From contig NZ_JPRF03000033.1 in NCBI RefSeq assembly GCF_001188955.3, forward strand, positions 23,572-87,571: a stretch of DNA of 64,000 nt. Direction: 5' to 3'. Position 1 is the first letter of the stretch. Each line of letters opens with the position of its first letter. Under the pieces are notes generated by a model. The model did not search any database. It was not told the DNA's origin and was given only the letters and a program-made list of their open reading frames with translations. The DNA is from Kitasatospora aureofaciens. Lineage in GTDB: Bacteria > Actinomycetota > Actinomycetes > Streptomycetales > Streptomycetaceae. Below, piece by piece: positions 16,783 through 25,434 of this stretch. A program made the translations under genes and the position numbers.

Positions 16783-17370
16783 TCAGCCTCCGGACGGGTT
16801 CCGGTTCCCACCTCCGAAGCCACCGCCGCCGAAGCCGCCGCCTGCGGAGCCTTCGACGAGCTGGCTGGCGTTGTACCCGCCGTTCGCGTCGGGCGTGCCG
16901 ACGACGGTCACGCTCTGGCCGGGCTGGAGGTCGGCGACCTTGCCCTCCTTGTTGAGCTGGACCTTGGTCGAATCCCCCGTCGTCACCTTGACGGTGTTGC
17001 CGTTGGCGTCCGTGAGGTACACGGTCGAGCCGTCGACGGCCTTGACCGTGCCACGGGTGAAGCCACCCTGCCCCTGACCCTGACCCTGCCCCTGACCACC
17101 TCGGCGCCCACCGGCGCCCTGCCCGTAGCCGCCACCCGTCGCCGGTGCGCCGGCCGAAGCGGCCCGGGGCGAGGAGGACTTGCCGCTCGAAGTCCCCTGC
17201 CCCTGCTGGTACCAGACCCCGCCCGCGAACGCCCCCGTGGCGATCACGCCACCCGCGAGCACCAGCGACAGCCAGGGCAGCTTCCGCCTCGGCGGCGCGG
17301 CCAGTTCCGCGCTCACGTCGCGCGCGTCCGGCGGGGTCGAGAGCAGCGCGACCTGTTCGTCGTGTTCCAT
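16783..17370 (-). CDS. Gly-rich DUF5666-type single-pass membrane protein
   Basis: This 195-aa protein has a cytoplasmic N-terminus, one helix (about 31-51, LSLVLAGGVIATGAFAGGVW), a low-complexity linker with a (GQ)n run, a DUF5666-like beta domain (about 105-165: FTRGTVKAVDGSTVYLTDANG, VTTGDSTKVQLN, LQPGQSVTVVG) and a Gly-rich tail. ATG at 17370 is 13 nt from the permease stop, so it is the last gene of the macA/macB-like operon. A role as accessory to the exporter is inferred from position only. Confidence 0.8.
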   Translation of the reverse strand: MEHDEQVALLSTPPDARDVSAELAAPPRRKLPWLSLVLAGGVIATGAFAGGVWYQQGQGTSSGKSSSPRAASAGAPATGGGYGQGAGGRRGGQGQGQGQGQGGFTRGTVKAVDGSTVYLTDANGNTVKVTTGDSTKVQLNKEGKVADLQPGQSVTVVGTPDANGGYNASQLVEGSAGGGFGGGGFGGGNRNPSGG

Positions 17371-17383
17371 CGAAGAAGTGCTC

Positions 17384-18595
17384 CTACTCGTGCCGGAGGG
17401 CGTCGATCGGCCGCAGGGAGGCGGCCCGGTTGGCGGGGTAGCTGCCGAAGAACAGCCCGATCGCGACGGCGATGCCGAACGCACCGAGCACCGATGCGGG
17501 GATCACCACCGGTTTGATGCCGACGATGCTGAAGTGCGAGCCGACGATCCCGGCGGCCACGCCGAGCCCGGCTCCGATCACGGACAGCAGCGTGGACTCG
17601 GTCAGGAACTGCCCGAGGATGACGGCCCGGGGAGCGCCGAGCGCCTTGCGGATGCCGATCTCCCGCGTCCGCTCCGTGACCGTGACCAGCATGATGTTGG
17701 TGATCCCGATCCCGCCGACCAGCAGCGAGATCGCGGCGACCGCGCCCAGCAGCACGGTGAAGGTCTTCGTCGTGCTCTCCCTCGCCGTGAGCAGCGAGGC
17801 CTGGTTGGTGATCCGGAAGTCCGCCTTGCTCGGGTCGGCGATCGCATGGGTTCCGAGCAGGACCCGGGTGATCTCGGACTGCGCCGCCGTCGTGGTGTCG
17901 GCGGAGGAGGCCTGCACCAGGATCTGGTTGACCGTCCCGAAGCCCGTGAAGGCGTTCTGCACGGTGGGCAGCGGTGCGATCACCACGTCGTCCGGATCGG
18001 TGAACCCGCTGCCGCCCTTGGCCTGCAGCACGCCCACCACCGTGAACGGCGTGCCACCGAGCACGATCTTCTTCCCGACCGGGTCCTCGGTGTCGAACAG
18101 CTGCTTGGCCGTCGTGGCGCCGAGCACCGCGACCTTGCGCGAACCGAGCACGTCGTCGTTGGTGAAGTACTCGCCGTGCGCGACCTTCTGGTTGGAGGTC
18201 TCGAAGTACGCGGGGTACGTCCCCACCACCGAGCCCGGGGTGTACGAGACGTTCCCGTACAGCGCCGTCGCGCTGGTGGTCACCACCGGCGCCACGGACT
18301 TGATCGCCGAGGAGTCGGCGTCGGTCGCCAGCGCCTTGGCGTCGGCGACGGTCAGCTTCTTCACCGAGGACACCGACCGCGAGCCACCGGCCGCCGAACC
18401 GGCGCTGACCGTGAGCGAGTTGGTGCCGAGCGAGGTGATCGAGTCCTTCACCGCCTGCGAGGAGCCGTTGCCCACCGCGAGCAGCAGGATCACCGAGGCC
18501 ACGCCGATCAGCACCCCCAGCATGGTGAGCGCCGAGCGCACCTTGTTGGCGGCGAGCCCACCCACCGCGAAGCGGAGCGTCTGCCAGAGGATCAT
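17384..18595 (-). CDS. MacB-like ABC permease (FtsX fold)
   Basis: This 403-aa permease has an N-terminal helix (TMLGVLIGVASVILLLAVGNG), a large MacB-type extracytoplasmic domain (about 45-260) and three C-terminal helices with the FtsX signature GGIGITNIMLVTVTERTREIGIRKALGA. It ends ANRAASLRPIDALRHE, typical of the family. It overlaps the ATPase gene by 4 nt. Such exporters move peptides, macrolides or lipids, using mechanotransmission across the membrane. Confidence 0.93.
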   Translation of the reverse strand: MILWQTLRFAVGGLAANKVRSALTMLGVLIGVASVILLLAVGNGSSQAVKDSITSLGTNSLTVSAGSAAGGSRSVSSVKKLTVADAKALATDADSSAIKSVAPVVTTSATALYGNVSYTPGSVVGTYPAYFETSNQKVAHGEYFTNDDVLGSRKVAVLGATTAKQLFDTEDPVGKKIVLGGTPFTVVGVLQAKGGSGFTDPDDVVIAPLPTVQNAFTGFGTVNQILVQASSADTTTAAQSEITRVLLGTHAIADPSKADFRITNQASLLTARESTTKTFTVLLGAVAAISLLVGGIGITNIMLVTVTERTREIGIRKALGAPRAVILGQFLTESTLLSVIGAGLGVAAGIVGSHFSIVGIKPVVIPASVLGAFGIAVAIGLFFGSYPANRAASLRPIDALRHE

Positions 18596-19395
18596 GCCGG
18601 GACCCCCAGCCCGGCGAGCACGGGCGGAGGCCCGTCCACCGGCGCCTGCCGGACATCACTCACGATCTGCCCGTCGACCAGCCGCAGCACCCGCTTGGCG
18701 TGCCGGGCGACCTCGTCCTCGTGGGTGATCAGCACGACGGTGCGGCCGGTGGCGTTGAGCCCGTCGATCAGGCCCAGCACCTCCTCGGTGGAGCGGCTGT
18801 CCAGGTTCCCCGTCGGCTCGTCCGCGAGCAGCATGGCGGGCGCCGTGACCAGCGCCCGGGCCACCGCGACGCGCTGCTGCTGGCCGCCGGAGAGCTGGTT
18901 GGGCTTGTGCCCGGCGCGTTCGCCGAGACCGACCAGCGACAGCGCGGCCATCGCCCGCCGCCGGCGCTCGGCGGACCGGACGCCCGCGTAGGCGAGCGGC
19001 AGCTCGACCTGGGCGAGGGCGGTGGTGCGCGGGACGAGGTTGAAGGACTGGAAGACGAAGCCGATCTTGCGGTTGCGGACGAGGGCGAGCTGCTGCTCGT
19101 CCAGGTGGCCGACGTCGGTGCCGTCCAGCAGGTAGCGGCCGGAGGTGGGGACGTCGAGGCAGCCCAGGATGTTCATCAGGGTGGACTTGCCGGAGCCCGA
19201 ACTGCCCATCACGGCAACGTAGTCGCCCTGCTCGATGTCCAGGTCGACGCCGGCCGGCTCGTCCGTCCCGGGCAGGGACGGGCCGCGCAGGGCGTGCACG
19301 GTGGCGTCGCCGTGCCCGTACGACTTGGTGAGCCGGCGGATCCGGATCACCGGTACGGGGTTCGCGGGGACGCGGTTGTCGATGACGTGCTGCAT
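18592..19395 (-). CDS. MacB-like ABC transporter ATPase
   Basis: This 267-aa ATPase of the LolD/MacB class has Walker A GSSGSGKSTLMNILGCLD, signature LSGGQQQRVAVARAL, Walker B MLLADEPTGNLD and switch His in VVLITHEDEVA. An insertion near residue 40 (RGPSLPGTDEPAGVDL) precedes the ATP-binding core. It partners the permease that overlaps it and the membrane-fusion protein 2 nt upstream. Confidence 0.95.
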   Translation of the reverse strand: MQHVIDNRVPANPVPVIRIRRLTKSYGHGDATVHALRGPSLPGTDEPAGVDLDIEQGDYVAVMGSSGSGKSTLMNILGCLDVPTSGRYLLDGTDVGHLDEQQLALVRNRKIGFVFQSFNLVPRTTALAQVELPLAYAGVRSAERRRRAMAALSLVGLGERAGHKPNQLSGGQQQRVAVARALVTAPAMLLADEPTGNLDSRSTEEVLGLIDGLNATGRTVVLITHEDEVARHAKRVLRLVDGQIVSDVRQAPVDGPPPVLAGLGVPA

Positions 19396-19397
19396 GC

Positions 19398-20753
19398 TCA
19401 GCCCTTACCGCCCCGGCCACCGCCGCCACCGCCGGCACCGCCCGGGATGCCGACCGCGCCGCCGTTGCCGCCCCGGCCGCCGGACCCGCCGCCGAAGCCG
19501 GGGAAGGAGCCGTTCGGGAAGCCGTTGTTGCCGCTGGTGGTGGGGAGTTCGACCTTGTCGCCCTCCTTGAGCCCGGAGACCACCTGCACGGTGGTGTCGC
19601 CCTCGACGCCCACGCCGACGTCGACCCGTTCGGTGGCGCCGCCCTCGTGCACCACCGTCGCGGTCCGCGAGGAGCCGGTGCCGGACAGCGCCGAGGTCGG
19701 CAGCGAGAGCGCGTTGTCCGCCTCGCCGGTGACCACCTGGACGGTCGCGCTGAGGCCGGTGCGCAGCGTGCTGGTGTCCCCGGTGAGCTGCAGGGTGGCC
19801 GCGTACTGGACGGCGGAGGAGCCGGCCGCGCCGCTGCCGCTGCTCGACGGCAGCGAACTGACCGACAGGACGGTCGCGTTGAGCTTGGTGTCGGACTGGG
19901 CGTTCAGGGTGACGGTCGCCGCCTCGCCCTTCTTCAGTTTGAGCGAGTCCAGCTCGGAGAAGTTGGCGGTGACCTGCATCCCGGTCGGGTTGGTCAGCAC
20001 GATGAAGCCGCCGGGCGAGCTCGAAGCCGCGCTCGTGCCGGTGGACTTGGCGGACGTGGACGTGCCGGAGGAGGTGGCCCCCACGGTGTCGCCGACCTTC
20101 GCCGAGATCGAGGCGACCGTGCCGTCCACCGAGGCGGTGAGCGTCGTACCGGCCAGCGCGGCCTGGGCGTTGGAAAGGGCGGTCTGCGCGGTGGCGACCT
20201 GCTGCTGGGCCTGGGCGACGGCCGCATCGTCGACCTTGGTGGTGGTGACGGTGGTGGTCTGCGGGGCGGGCGTACTGCTCCCGCCCGCCCCGCGACCGCC
20301 GCCGCTGCCGCCCTGCGGGGCTGTGGTGGCCCCGGGCAGCGGCTCGGTGGTGGTCGTGGTGACGCCGGCCTGCGCCTTGGTGAGGTTGGCGTTCGCCGTG
20401 GTGAGGGCCGCCTGGGCGGCGTCCACTTGCTGCTGGGCCGCCGTGGTGTCGACGGTCGCCAGGACCTGCCCCTTCCTGACCGCGTCCCCGACCGCCACCT
20501 TGACGGCGGTGAGCCGCCCGCCGGTGGTGAAGTCCTGGGCGGCGTCGGTCGGCGAGACCAGGGTGCCGGTTCCGGACACGGTGGCCAGGACCGTCCCCTT
20601 GGCGACGGTCGCGGTACGGGCGGCCGGCTTGGCGGCCGCCGTGCCACCACTGCCGTTGACGGTGGCGTACACGAGGGCGACACCGCCCAGGAGTGCCACG
20701 CCGAGCGCGGAGTTGACGAGGACGGCACCTCGCCGCCGTGGGAGCACCTTCAT
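19398..20753 (-). CDS. MacA/HlyD-like periplasmic adaptor protein
   Basis: This 451-aa adaptor has an N-terminal membrane anchor (about 8-30), a split barrel-sandwich hybrid (GTVLATVSGTGTLVSP, VKVAVGDAVRKGQVLATVD; second half TLTASVDGTVASISAKVGDTVG), a helical hairpin broken by a Thr/Gly-rich insertion (about 135-165), a beta-barrel domain and a Gly-rich tail (about 410-451). ATG at 20753 reads MKVLPRRRGAVLV. It is the first gene of a four-gene efflux operon. In this Gram-positive cell it would link to the wall side, not to an outer-membrane channel. Confidence 0.92.
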   Translation of the reverse strand: MKVLPRRRGAVLVNSALGVALLGGVALVYATVNGSGGTAAAKPAARTATVAKGTVLATVSGTGTLVSPTDAAQDFTTGGRLTAVKVAVGDAVRKGQVLATVDTTAAQQQVDAAQAALTTANANLTKAQAGVTTTTTEPLPGATTAPQGGSGGGRGAGGSSTPAPQTTTVTTTKVDDAAVAQAQQQVATAQTALSNAQAALAGTTLTASVDGTVASISAKVGDTVGATSSGTSTSAKSTGTSAASSSPGGFIVLTNPTGMQVTANFSELDSLKLKKGEAATVTLNAQSDTKLNATVLSVSSLPSSSGSGAAGSSAVQYAATLQLTGDTSTLRTGLSATVQVVTGEADNALSLPTSALSGTGSSRTATVVHEGGATERVDVGVGVEGDTTVQVVSGLKEGDKVELPTTSGNNGFPNGSFPGFGGGSGGRGGNGGAVGIPGGAGGGGGGRGGKG

Positions 20754-21097
20754 GGCGGACAGCTTCGCCGGGCGCTCTTGCGCTGCCCTGGGCGGCGGCT
20801 GGGAGAAGACTGACCGGCCGGATCCGGGCATTCCTCCCCGATCGCCCACCCTGGACGGGCAGCTTGGCCGGGCCGTGGGCTGTCGTTGGCAGAACTCCCA
20901 GCGGCCTCCCAGCGATCCCCAGCCATCCGGCAGCGCATCCTCAGAGATCCCACATCTGCGAGGCGGCAGGGGTGCCCCCGAACACGCCGCAGGGGCGCAC
21001 CCCTGAGGGGTGCGCCCCTGCGACCCGGGAGCCGGGACCAGAGCCCGGAGACCGGAGACCGGCCACCGGCAAGCAGTGACTGGCGGCCGGCGACCGG
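20754..21097 (-). promoter_or_regulatory. Intergenic region with direct repeats before the efflux operon
   Basis: No gene is evident in this 344-nt stretch. On the minus strand three near-identical octamers GCTGGGGA, GCTGGGAG, GCTGGGAG lie at 20923-20916, 20913-20906 and 20902-20895, spaced 10 and 11 nt, the spacing of OmpR-type response regulator sites. A terminator for the aminotransferase gene lies at 20988-21022. Confidence 0.4.
20988..21022 (-). terminator. Terminator of the aminotransferase gene
   Basis: A perfect 16-bp stem (20988-21003 with 21007-21022) with a TGA loop, about 75 nt past the aminotransferase stop. Confidence 0.8.
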
Positions 21098-22183
21098 TCA
21101 GCCGTCGATCTCCTTGCGGAAGGCCTCCGCCACCGACAGGAAGATCGTGTTGCCCTCGGCCTCGCCGATCGACACCCGCACGCCCTCCGGGAACGGCCGG
21201 ACGATCACCCCGGCCGCGGCACAGGCCGCGGCGAAGTCCGCCGAGCGCTCGCCGAGCCCGAGCCAGACGAAGTTGGCCTGCGAGTCCGGGATGTCCCAGC
21301 CCTGGGCGCGCAGCCCGGCGACGACCCGGTTGCGCTCCTGGACCAGCGCCTCGACCCGGACCAGCAGTGCCTCCTCCGAGCGCAGCGAGGCGACGGCGGC
21401 GTCCTGGGCGAGCTGGCTGACGCCGAACGGCACGGCGGTCTTGCGCAGGGCGCCCGCCACCGGCTCGTGGGCGATCGCGAAGCCGACCCGCAGCCCGGCC
21501 AGGCCGTACGCCTTGGAGAAGGTACGCAGCACGCAGACGTTCGGGCGGTCGCGGTAGAGGTCGATGCCGTTGGGCACCTCGGGGTCGCGGATGAACTCGA
21601 TGTAGGCCTCGTCGACGACCACCAGGACGTCGCCGGGGACGGCGTCGAGGAAGCGCTCCAGCTCGGCGCGGTGGACCACGTTGCCGGTGGGGTTGTTGGG
21701 GTTGCAGACGAAGATCAGCCGGGTGTTCGGGGTGACGGCGGCGAGCATCGCGTCCAGGTCGTGGTCGCCGTTGGCCTTGAGCGGGACCGGGACGGGCGTG
21801 GCACCGGCGATCTGGGTGATGATCGGGTAGGCCTCGAAGGAGCGCCAGGCGAAGATCACCTCCTCGCCGGGGCCGGCCGTGGCGAGCACCAGCGACTGGG
21901 CGACGCCGACGGAGCCGGTGCCGAGGGCGATGTGCTCGGTGGGCACGCCGAAGCGCTCGGCCAGGACGGCGGTGAGCTCGCTGACGCCCATGTCGGGGTA
22001 GCGGTTGAACGAGCCGGCCGCCGCGACCGCCGCCTCCAGGACGCCGGGCAGCGGGTTGTTCGGGTTCTCGTTCGAGGACAGCTTGTAGGCGTCGGCGCCG
22101 GCCGGCTTGCCGGGCTTGTAGGTGGGGATGCCGTCCAGGCTCGGGCGCAGGCGCGGGCCCGGCGCTGAGGTACCACTGCTCAC
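21098..22183 (-). CDS. HisC-like (histidinol-phosphate/aromatic) aminotransferase
   Basis: This 361-aa class I/II PLP-dependent aminotransferase has KLSSNENPNNP, YPDMGV, the substrate-binding FVCNPNNPTGN and the PLP lysine in TFSKAYGLAGLRVGF. No other his genes are nearby, so this is more likely the second HisC paralog or an aromatic aminotransferase (Pat-type) than the his-operon enzyme. It is divergent from a LacI-type regulator, and this order adjoining cyd genes is, from memory, conserved in streptomycetes. Confidence 0.9.
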   Translation of the reverse strand: MSSGTSAPGPRLRPSLDGIPTYKPGKPAGADAYKLSSNENPNNPLPGVLEAAVAAAGSFNRYPDMGVSELTAVLAERFGVPTEHIALGTGSVGVAQSLVLATAGPGEEVIFAWRSFEAYPIITQIAGATPVPVPLKANGDHDLDAMLAAVTPNTRLIFVCNPNNPTGNVVHRAELERFLDAVPGDVLVVVDEAYIEFIRDPEVPNGIDLYRDRPNVCVLRTFSKAYGLAGLRVGFAIAHEPVAGALRKTAVPFGVSQLAQDAAVASLRSEEALLVRVEALVQERNRVVAGLRAQGWDIPDSQANFVWLGLGERSADFAAACAAAGVIVRPFPEGVRVSIGEAEGNTIFLSVAEAFRKEIDG

Positions 22184-22539
22184 GGTCGTACTCCTTCGTG
22201 TTCTCTGCCGGTCCGCCCGCCCCGGCGCGGTCGGGATCGCCGCCGCACCCCGGGACCCGGCTTCGCCCCGTGGGTCCCGGGACGCGCCCGGACCACCCCG
22301 GTCGGGTGCCTTGCACGATACCGACCGCCCTCACCCGTAGGAGTGAGATGCCCGGACGGGTTACAGGCGCAGATCAGCCATTCTGCCCGGTTCCTTTGGC
22401 ACATGTCAGAGGTAATACGCCTGGTTTCAGGAGGGGATCGAAGGGGCGCACCCCGGCTCACTCTTGGAGAAACGTATCTCCGAAGGCTCCCGATGCGCCG
22501 GTCACAGACCCTTGTCAGGAGCCATACGATCGGTCCGCC
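22184..22539. promoter_or_regulatory. Divergent promoter region with LacI-type operator
   Basis: No gene is evident. A 16-nt near-palindrome at 22466-22481 (GGAGAAACGTATCTCC) has 14 of 16 symmetric bases and the central CG typical of LacI-family operators. A -10-like TACGAT at 22525-22530 lies 9 nt before the LacI ATG at 22540, suggesting a leaderless or nearly leaderless transcript. Confidence 0.5.
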
Positions 22540-23697
22540 ATGACAGCAGCAGCCAACCAGAGCGGTCGGCGACCCACCACCTCACGGCGTCTGGAGCGGG
22601 CCGGCATCCGGGATGTGGCAGCAGCCGCCGGAGTGTCGATCACCACCGTCTCCGATGCGCTGAACGGAAAGGGCCGCCTGCCCGACGAGACCCGCAGCCG
22701 GGTGCGCGAGGTCGCCGAGCGCCTCGGCTACCGCCCCTCCGCGGCAGCCCGCACCCTGCGCACCGGACGGTCCGGCCTGATCGGGCTGACCGTCACGACC
22801 TACGGCGAAGAGCCCTTCACCTTCACCGAGTTCGCGTACTTCGCCGAGATGGCCCGGGCCGCCACCAGTGCCGCCCTGGGCCGCGGCTACGCGCTGGTGG
22901 TGCTGCCCGCCTCCTCCCGCCACGACGTCTGGGGCAACATCGCCCTGGACGGCACCGTGGTGATCGACCCGCCCGACCAGGACCCGCTGGTCAGCGAGCT
23001 GTACCGGTCCGGCGTGCCGGTGGTCAGCGACGGCAAGCCCGGCAACTGCCCGGTCACCGCCTGGGTCGACAACGACCACGAGGCCGCCGTGCTCGGCATC
23101 CTCGACCACCTCTCCGAGGCCGGTGCCCGCCGGATCGGCCTGCTCACCGGCACCAGCACCGACACCTACACCCGGCTCTCCACGGAGGCCTACCTCGGCT
23201 GGTGCACCAAGGTCGGCCAGGAACCGGTGTACGAGGCCTACCCGGCGCACGACCCGGCGGCCGGCGCGGTCGCCGCCGACCGGCTGCTCGCCCGCCCCGA
23301 CCGGCCGGACGCCGTGTACGGCCTGTTCGACCCCAACGGCACCGATCTGCTGGCCGCCGCCCGCCGCTACGGCCTGCGGGTGCCGGACGACCTGTTGCTG
23401 GTCTGCTGCAGCGAGAGCGACGTCTACGCGGCCACCGAGCCGCCGATCACCACGCTGTCGCTCAAGCCGCGCAAGATCGGCACCACCGTGGTGAACCTGC
23501 TCATCGACGCCATCGAGGGCGTCGACTCCGGTACGGGCGTGGACATCGCCCGGCTCTTCCCGCCGCGCTTCCGCACCGCCGGGAACGGCCCACCGCCGGG
23601 CACCCTGATGCCGACCGAGCTGATCGTCCGCGCCTCCTCCCAGCGGCGCAGCCCGCGCACCACCGTCAGCGCGCCCCGCCCGCCGGGCGAGGTGTAG
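22540..23697 (+). CDS. LacI-family transcriptional regulator
   Basis: This 385-aa regulator has an HTH at about 23-65 (IRDVAAAAGVSITTVSDALNGKGRLPDETRSRVREVAERLGYRPSAAART) and a periplasmic-binding-protein-like effector domain (LIGLTVTTYGEEP, GTVVIDPPDQDP, PDAVYGLFDPNGTDLLAAARRYGLRVPDDLLLVC). The start ATG at 22540 was set by the domain and by the upstream -10 box. Its target may be itself and the divergent aminotransferase. The effector is unknown. Confidence 0.92.
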   Translation: MTAAANQSGRRPTTSRRLERAGIRDVAAAAGVSITTVSDALNGKGRLPDETRSRVREVAERLGYRPSAAARTLRTGRSGLIGLTVTTYGEEPFTFTEFAYFAEMARAATSAALGRGYALVVLPASSRHDVWGNIALDGTVVIDPPDQDPLVSELYRSGVPVVSDGKPGNCPVTAWVDNDHEAAVLGILDHLSEAGARRIGLLTGTSTDTYTRLSTEAYLGWCTKVGQEPVYEAYPAHDPAAGAVAADRLLARPDRPDAVYGLFDPNGTDLLAAARRYGLRVPDDLLLVCCSESDVYAATEPPITTLSLKPRKIGTTVVNLLIDAIEGVDSGTGVDIARLFPPRFRTAGNGPPPGTLMPTELIVRASSQRRSPRTTVSAPRPPGEV

Positions 23698-23853
23698 ACC
23701 TCACGCGCACCGGCCGTCGACCGCCGGGACGACGCCGAGACCCTACCGAGCCGGGACAAAACGGACCTTGCGGCACCGCCCGGCTGACGCTCCGGAGGAT
23801 TGGATACCCACCAGGTGACGACGCCGGGAGAGTGGTCTTCCTATGATGGGCGA

Positions 23854-25167
23854 ATGACACCCGAGGACCGCTTCCCCGGACCTGAGCACCCCCACTCAGG
23901 CCCCCGCCACCAGCCGGACCTCGACGTGCTGCCGTACGGCACCTACTACGAACCCGAGCCCGCCACGGGCTACCAGGGCGCGCCGTACGACGCGGAGACC
24001 TACAGCGGCTACGGCGGGGCACGCTACCTGGAACAGCACTGGCCGGTCGACGGCCAGGGCCACGGGCACACCGTGCACGCCCAGGGGACCGGCACCGACC
24101 ACGGGCCGGTCGACCAGTCGGCGGTCTTCTCACACCAGGGCCAGGGCCCGGGCGACTACGAGGACGCCTACGAGACGGCCGGGTACGAGGGCGGCTACGA
24201 CGCCCAGGACCACCCCGGCTACGAGCCCACCCTGCCCGACCAGCCCTCCCCGGCCCTCCAGCTCGCCGACCGCGACGACCCGCCGACCATCGAGCTCGGC
24301 CCGCCGCTGCCCGACCCCGCCGCCCCGACCTACCCGTACCCGGCCCCCGGCCCCGGCGAGCCGCCCGGCCCGGTGTACGTGGTCGGCGACGTGCACGGCT
24401 ACCTCGACGAGCTGCGCGCCGAACTGCACCACCAGGGCCTGATCGACGCCGACGGCCACTGGTCGGCCGGCCGCGCCCGGATCTGGTTCCTCGGCGACTT
24501 CACCGACCGCGGACCGGACGGCATCGGCGTCATCGACCTGGTCATGCAGCTCGCCGCCGAGGCGGCCGCGGCCGGCGGCTACTGCCGCGCTCTGATGGGC
24601 AATCACGAACTGCTCTTCCTCGGCGCCCACAAGTACGGTGACGAGCCCGTCCAGTCCACCGCCGGGACCGCCTCCTTCCTCGCCGCCTGGCGGCTCAACG
24701 GCGGCCAGCAGAACGACCTGGACCGGCTGGAGGCCCACCACATCAGCTGGCTGTCCCGGCTGCCCGCGATCGGGCTGGAGGACGGGCACCTGCTGCTGCA
24801 CTCCGACACCACCGCGTACCTGGAGTACGGCGAGTCCATCCCCGACGTCAACGACGCGGTGCACGGCGTGCTCGCCGACGGCGGCGTGGACGAGTGGTGG
24901 GACTGCTTCCGCCGCTTCACCAAGCGCTTCGCCTTCCGCGGCGACGCCGGCCCGACGGCCGTCCACGAGCTGCTCGACACCTACGGCGGCTCCCGGATCG
25001 TGCACGGGCACAGCCCCATCCCGTACCTCACCGGCGCGGTGCACGCGGACGACGGGCAGCCGCCGCACATCCCGGGGCCGTACGTGTACGCGGACGACCT
25101 GGCGGTGGCCATGGACGGCGGGGTCACCATGGAGGGCCGGCTGCTGGTCGCCAGGCTGCCGATCTGA
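23854..25167 (+). CDS. Metallophosphoesterase (Ser/Thr phosphatase-like) with disordered N-terminus
   Basis: This 437-aa protein has about 170 disordered, Tyr/Gly/Pro-rich residues followed by a calcineurin-type phosphoesterase domain with all metal motifs: GDVHG, GDFTDRGPDG, GNHELLFLG, HSD and GHSPIPYL (preceded by IVHGH). It looks like a PPP-type phosphatase related to bacterial ApaH/PrpE, with a C-terminal VAMDGGVTMEGRLLVARL. A TATGAT -10 box at 23842-23847 ends 6 nt before the ATG, so the mRNA is probably leaderless. The Tyr-rich tail could be a regulatory or phosphorylated region; that is inference. Confidence 0.88.
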   Translation: MTPEDRFPGPEHPHSGPRHQPDLDVLPYGTYYEPEPATGYQGAPYDAETYSGYGGARYLEQHWPVDGQGHGHTVHAQGTGTDHGPVDQSAVFSHQGQGPGDYEDAYETAGYEGGYDAQDHPGYEPTLPDQPSPALQLADRDDPPTIELGPPLPDPAAPTYPYPAPGPGEPPGPVYVVGDVHGYLDELRAELHHQGLIDADGHWSAGRARIWFLGDFTDRGPDGIGVIDLVMQLAAEAAAAGGYCRALMGNHELLFLGAHKYGDEPVQSTAGTASFLAAWRLNGGQQNDLDRLEAHHISWLSRLPAIGLEDGHLLLHSDTTAYLEYGESIPDVNDAVHGVLADGGVDEWWDCFRRFTKRFAFRGDAGPTAVHELLDTYGGSRIVHGHSPIPYLTGAVHADDGQPPHIPGPYVYADDLAVAMDGGVTMEGRLLVARLPI

Positions 25168-25434
25168 CGGCATGACGTTCAGTCAATAACCGCTCGCCGC
25201 CGGAACAGTTGTTCCCGGCGCTCGGGCCCCCGCACGCGCGCCGCCCGGGGCGCGAAATTCCGGAAACCGACTGTCAGCACGGCCACACCCGCCCCTACCA
25301 TGAGGCACACCACACCCGGCCGCCCGTCCGGCGGCCCGCCTCCGCGCCCGCCCCGGCGTCCCGAGGGTGTCCCGCGTCCCCGATGCGGCCCCACGTCCTC
25401 GCTGCCGGCCGGGGTCCGCATGAACGGGGTCCCC
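25168..25434. other. Intergenic stretch without a clear gene
   Basis: It contains an imperfect inverted repeat around GGAACA-GT-TGTTCC (25202-25215), possibly the phosphatase terminator, and then GC-rich sequence before the next start. No gene is seen. Confidence 0.4.

Noticed and set aside
21098..22183. Start of a histidine biosynthesis operon
   Set aside because: No hisD, hisB or other his genes adjoin; the gene is a single HisC-like enzyme.
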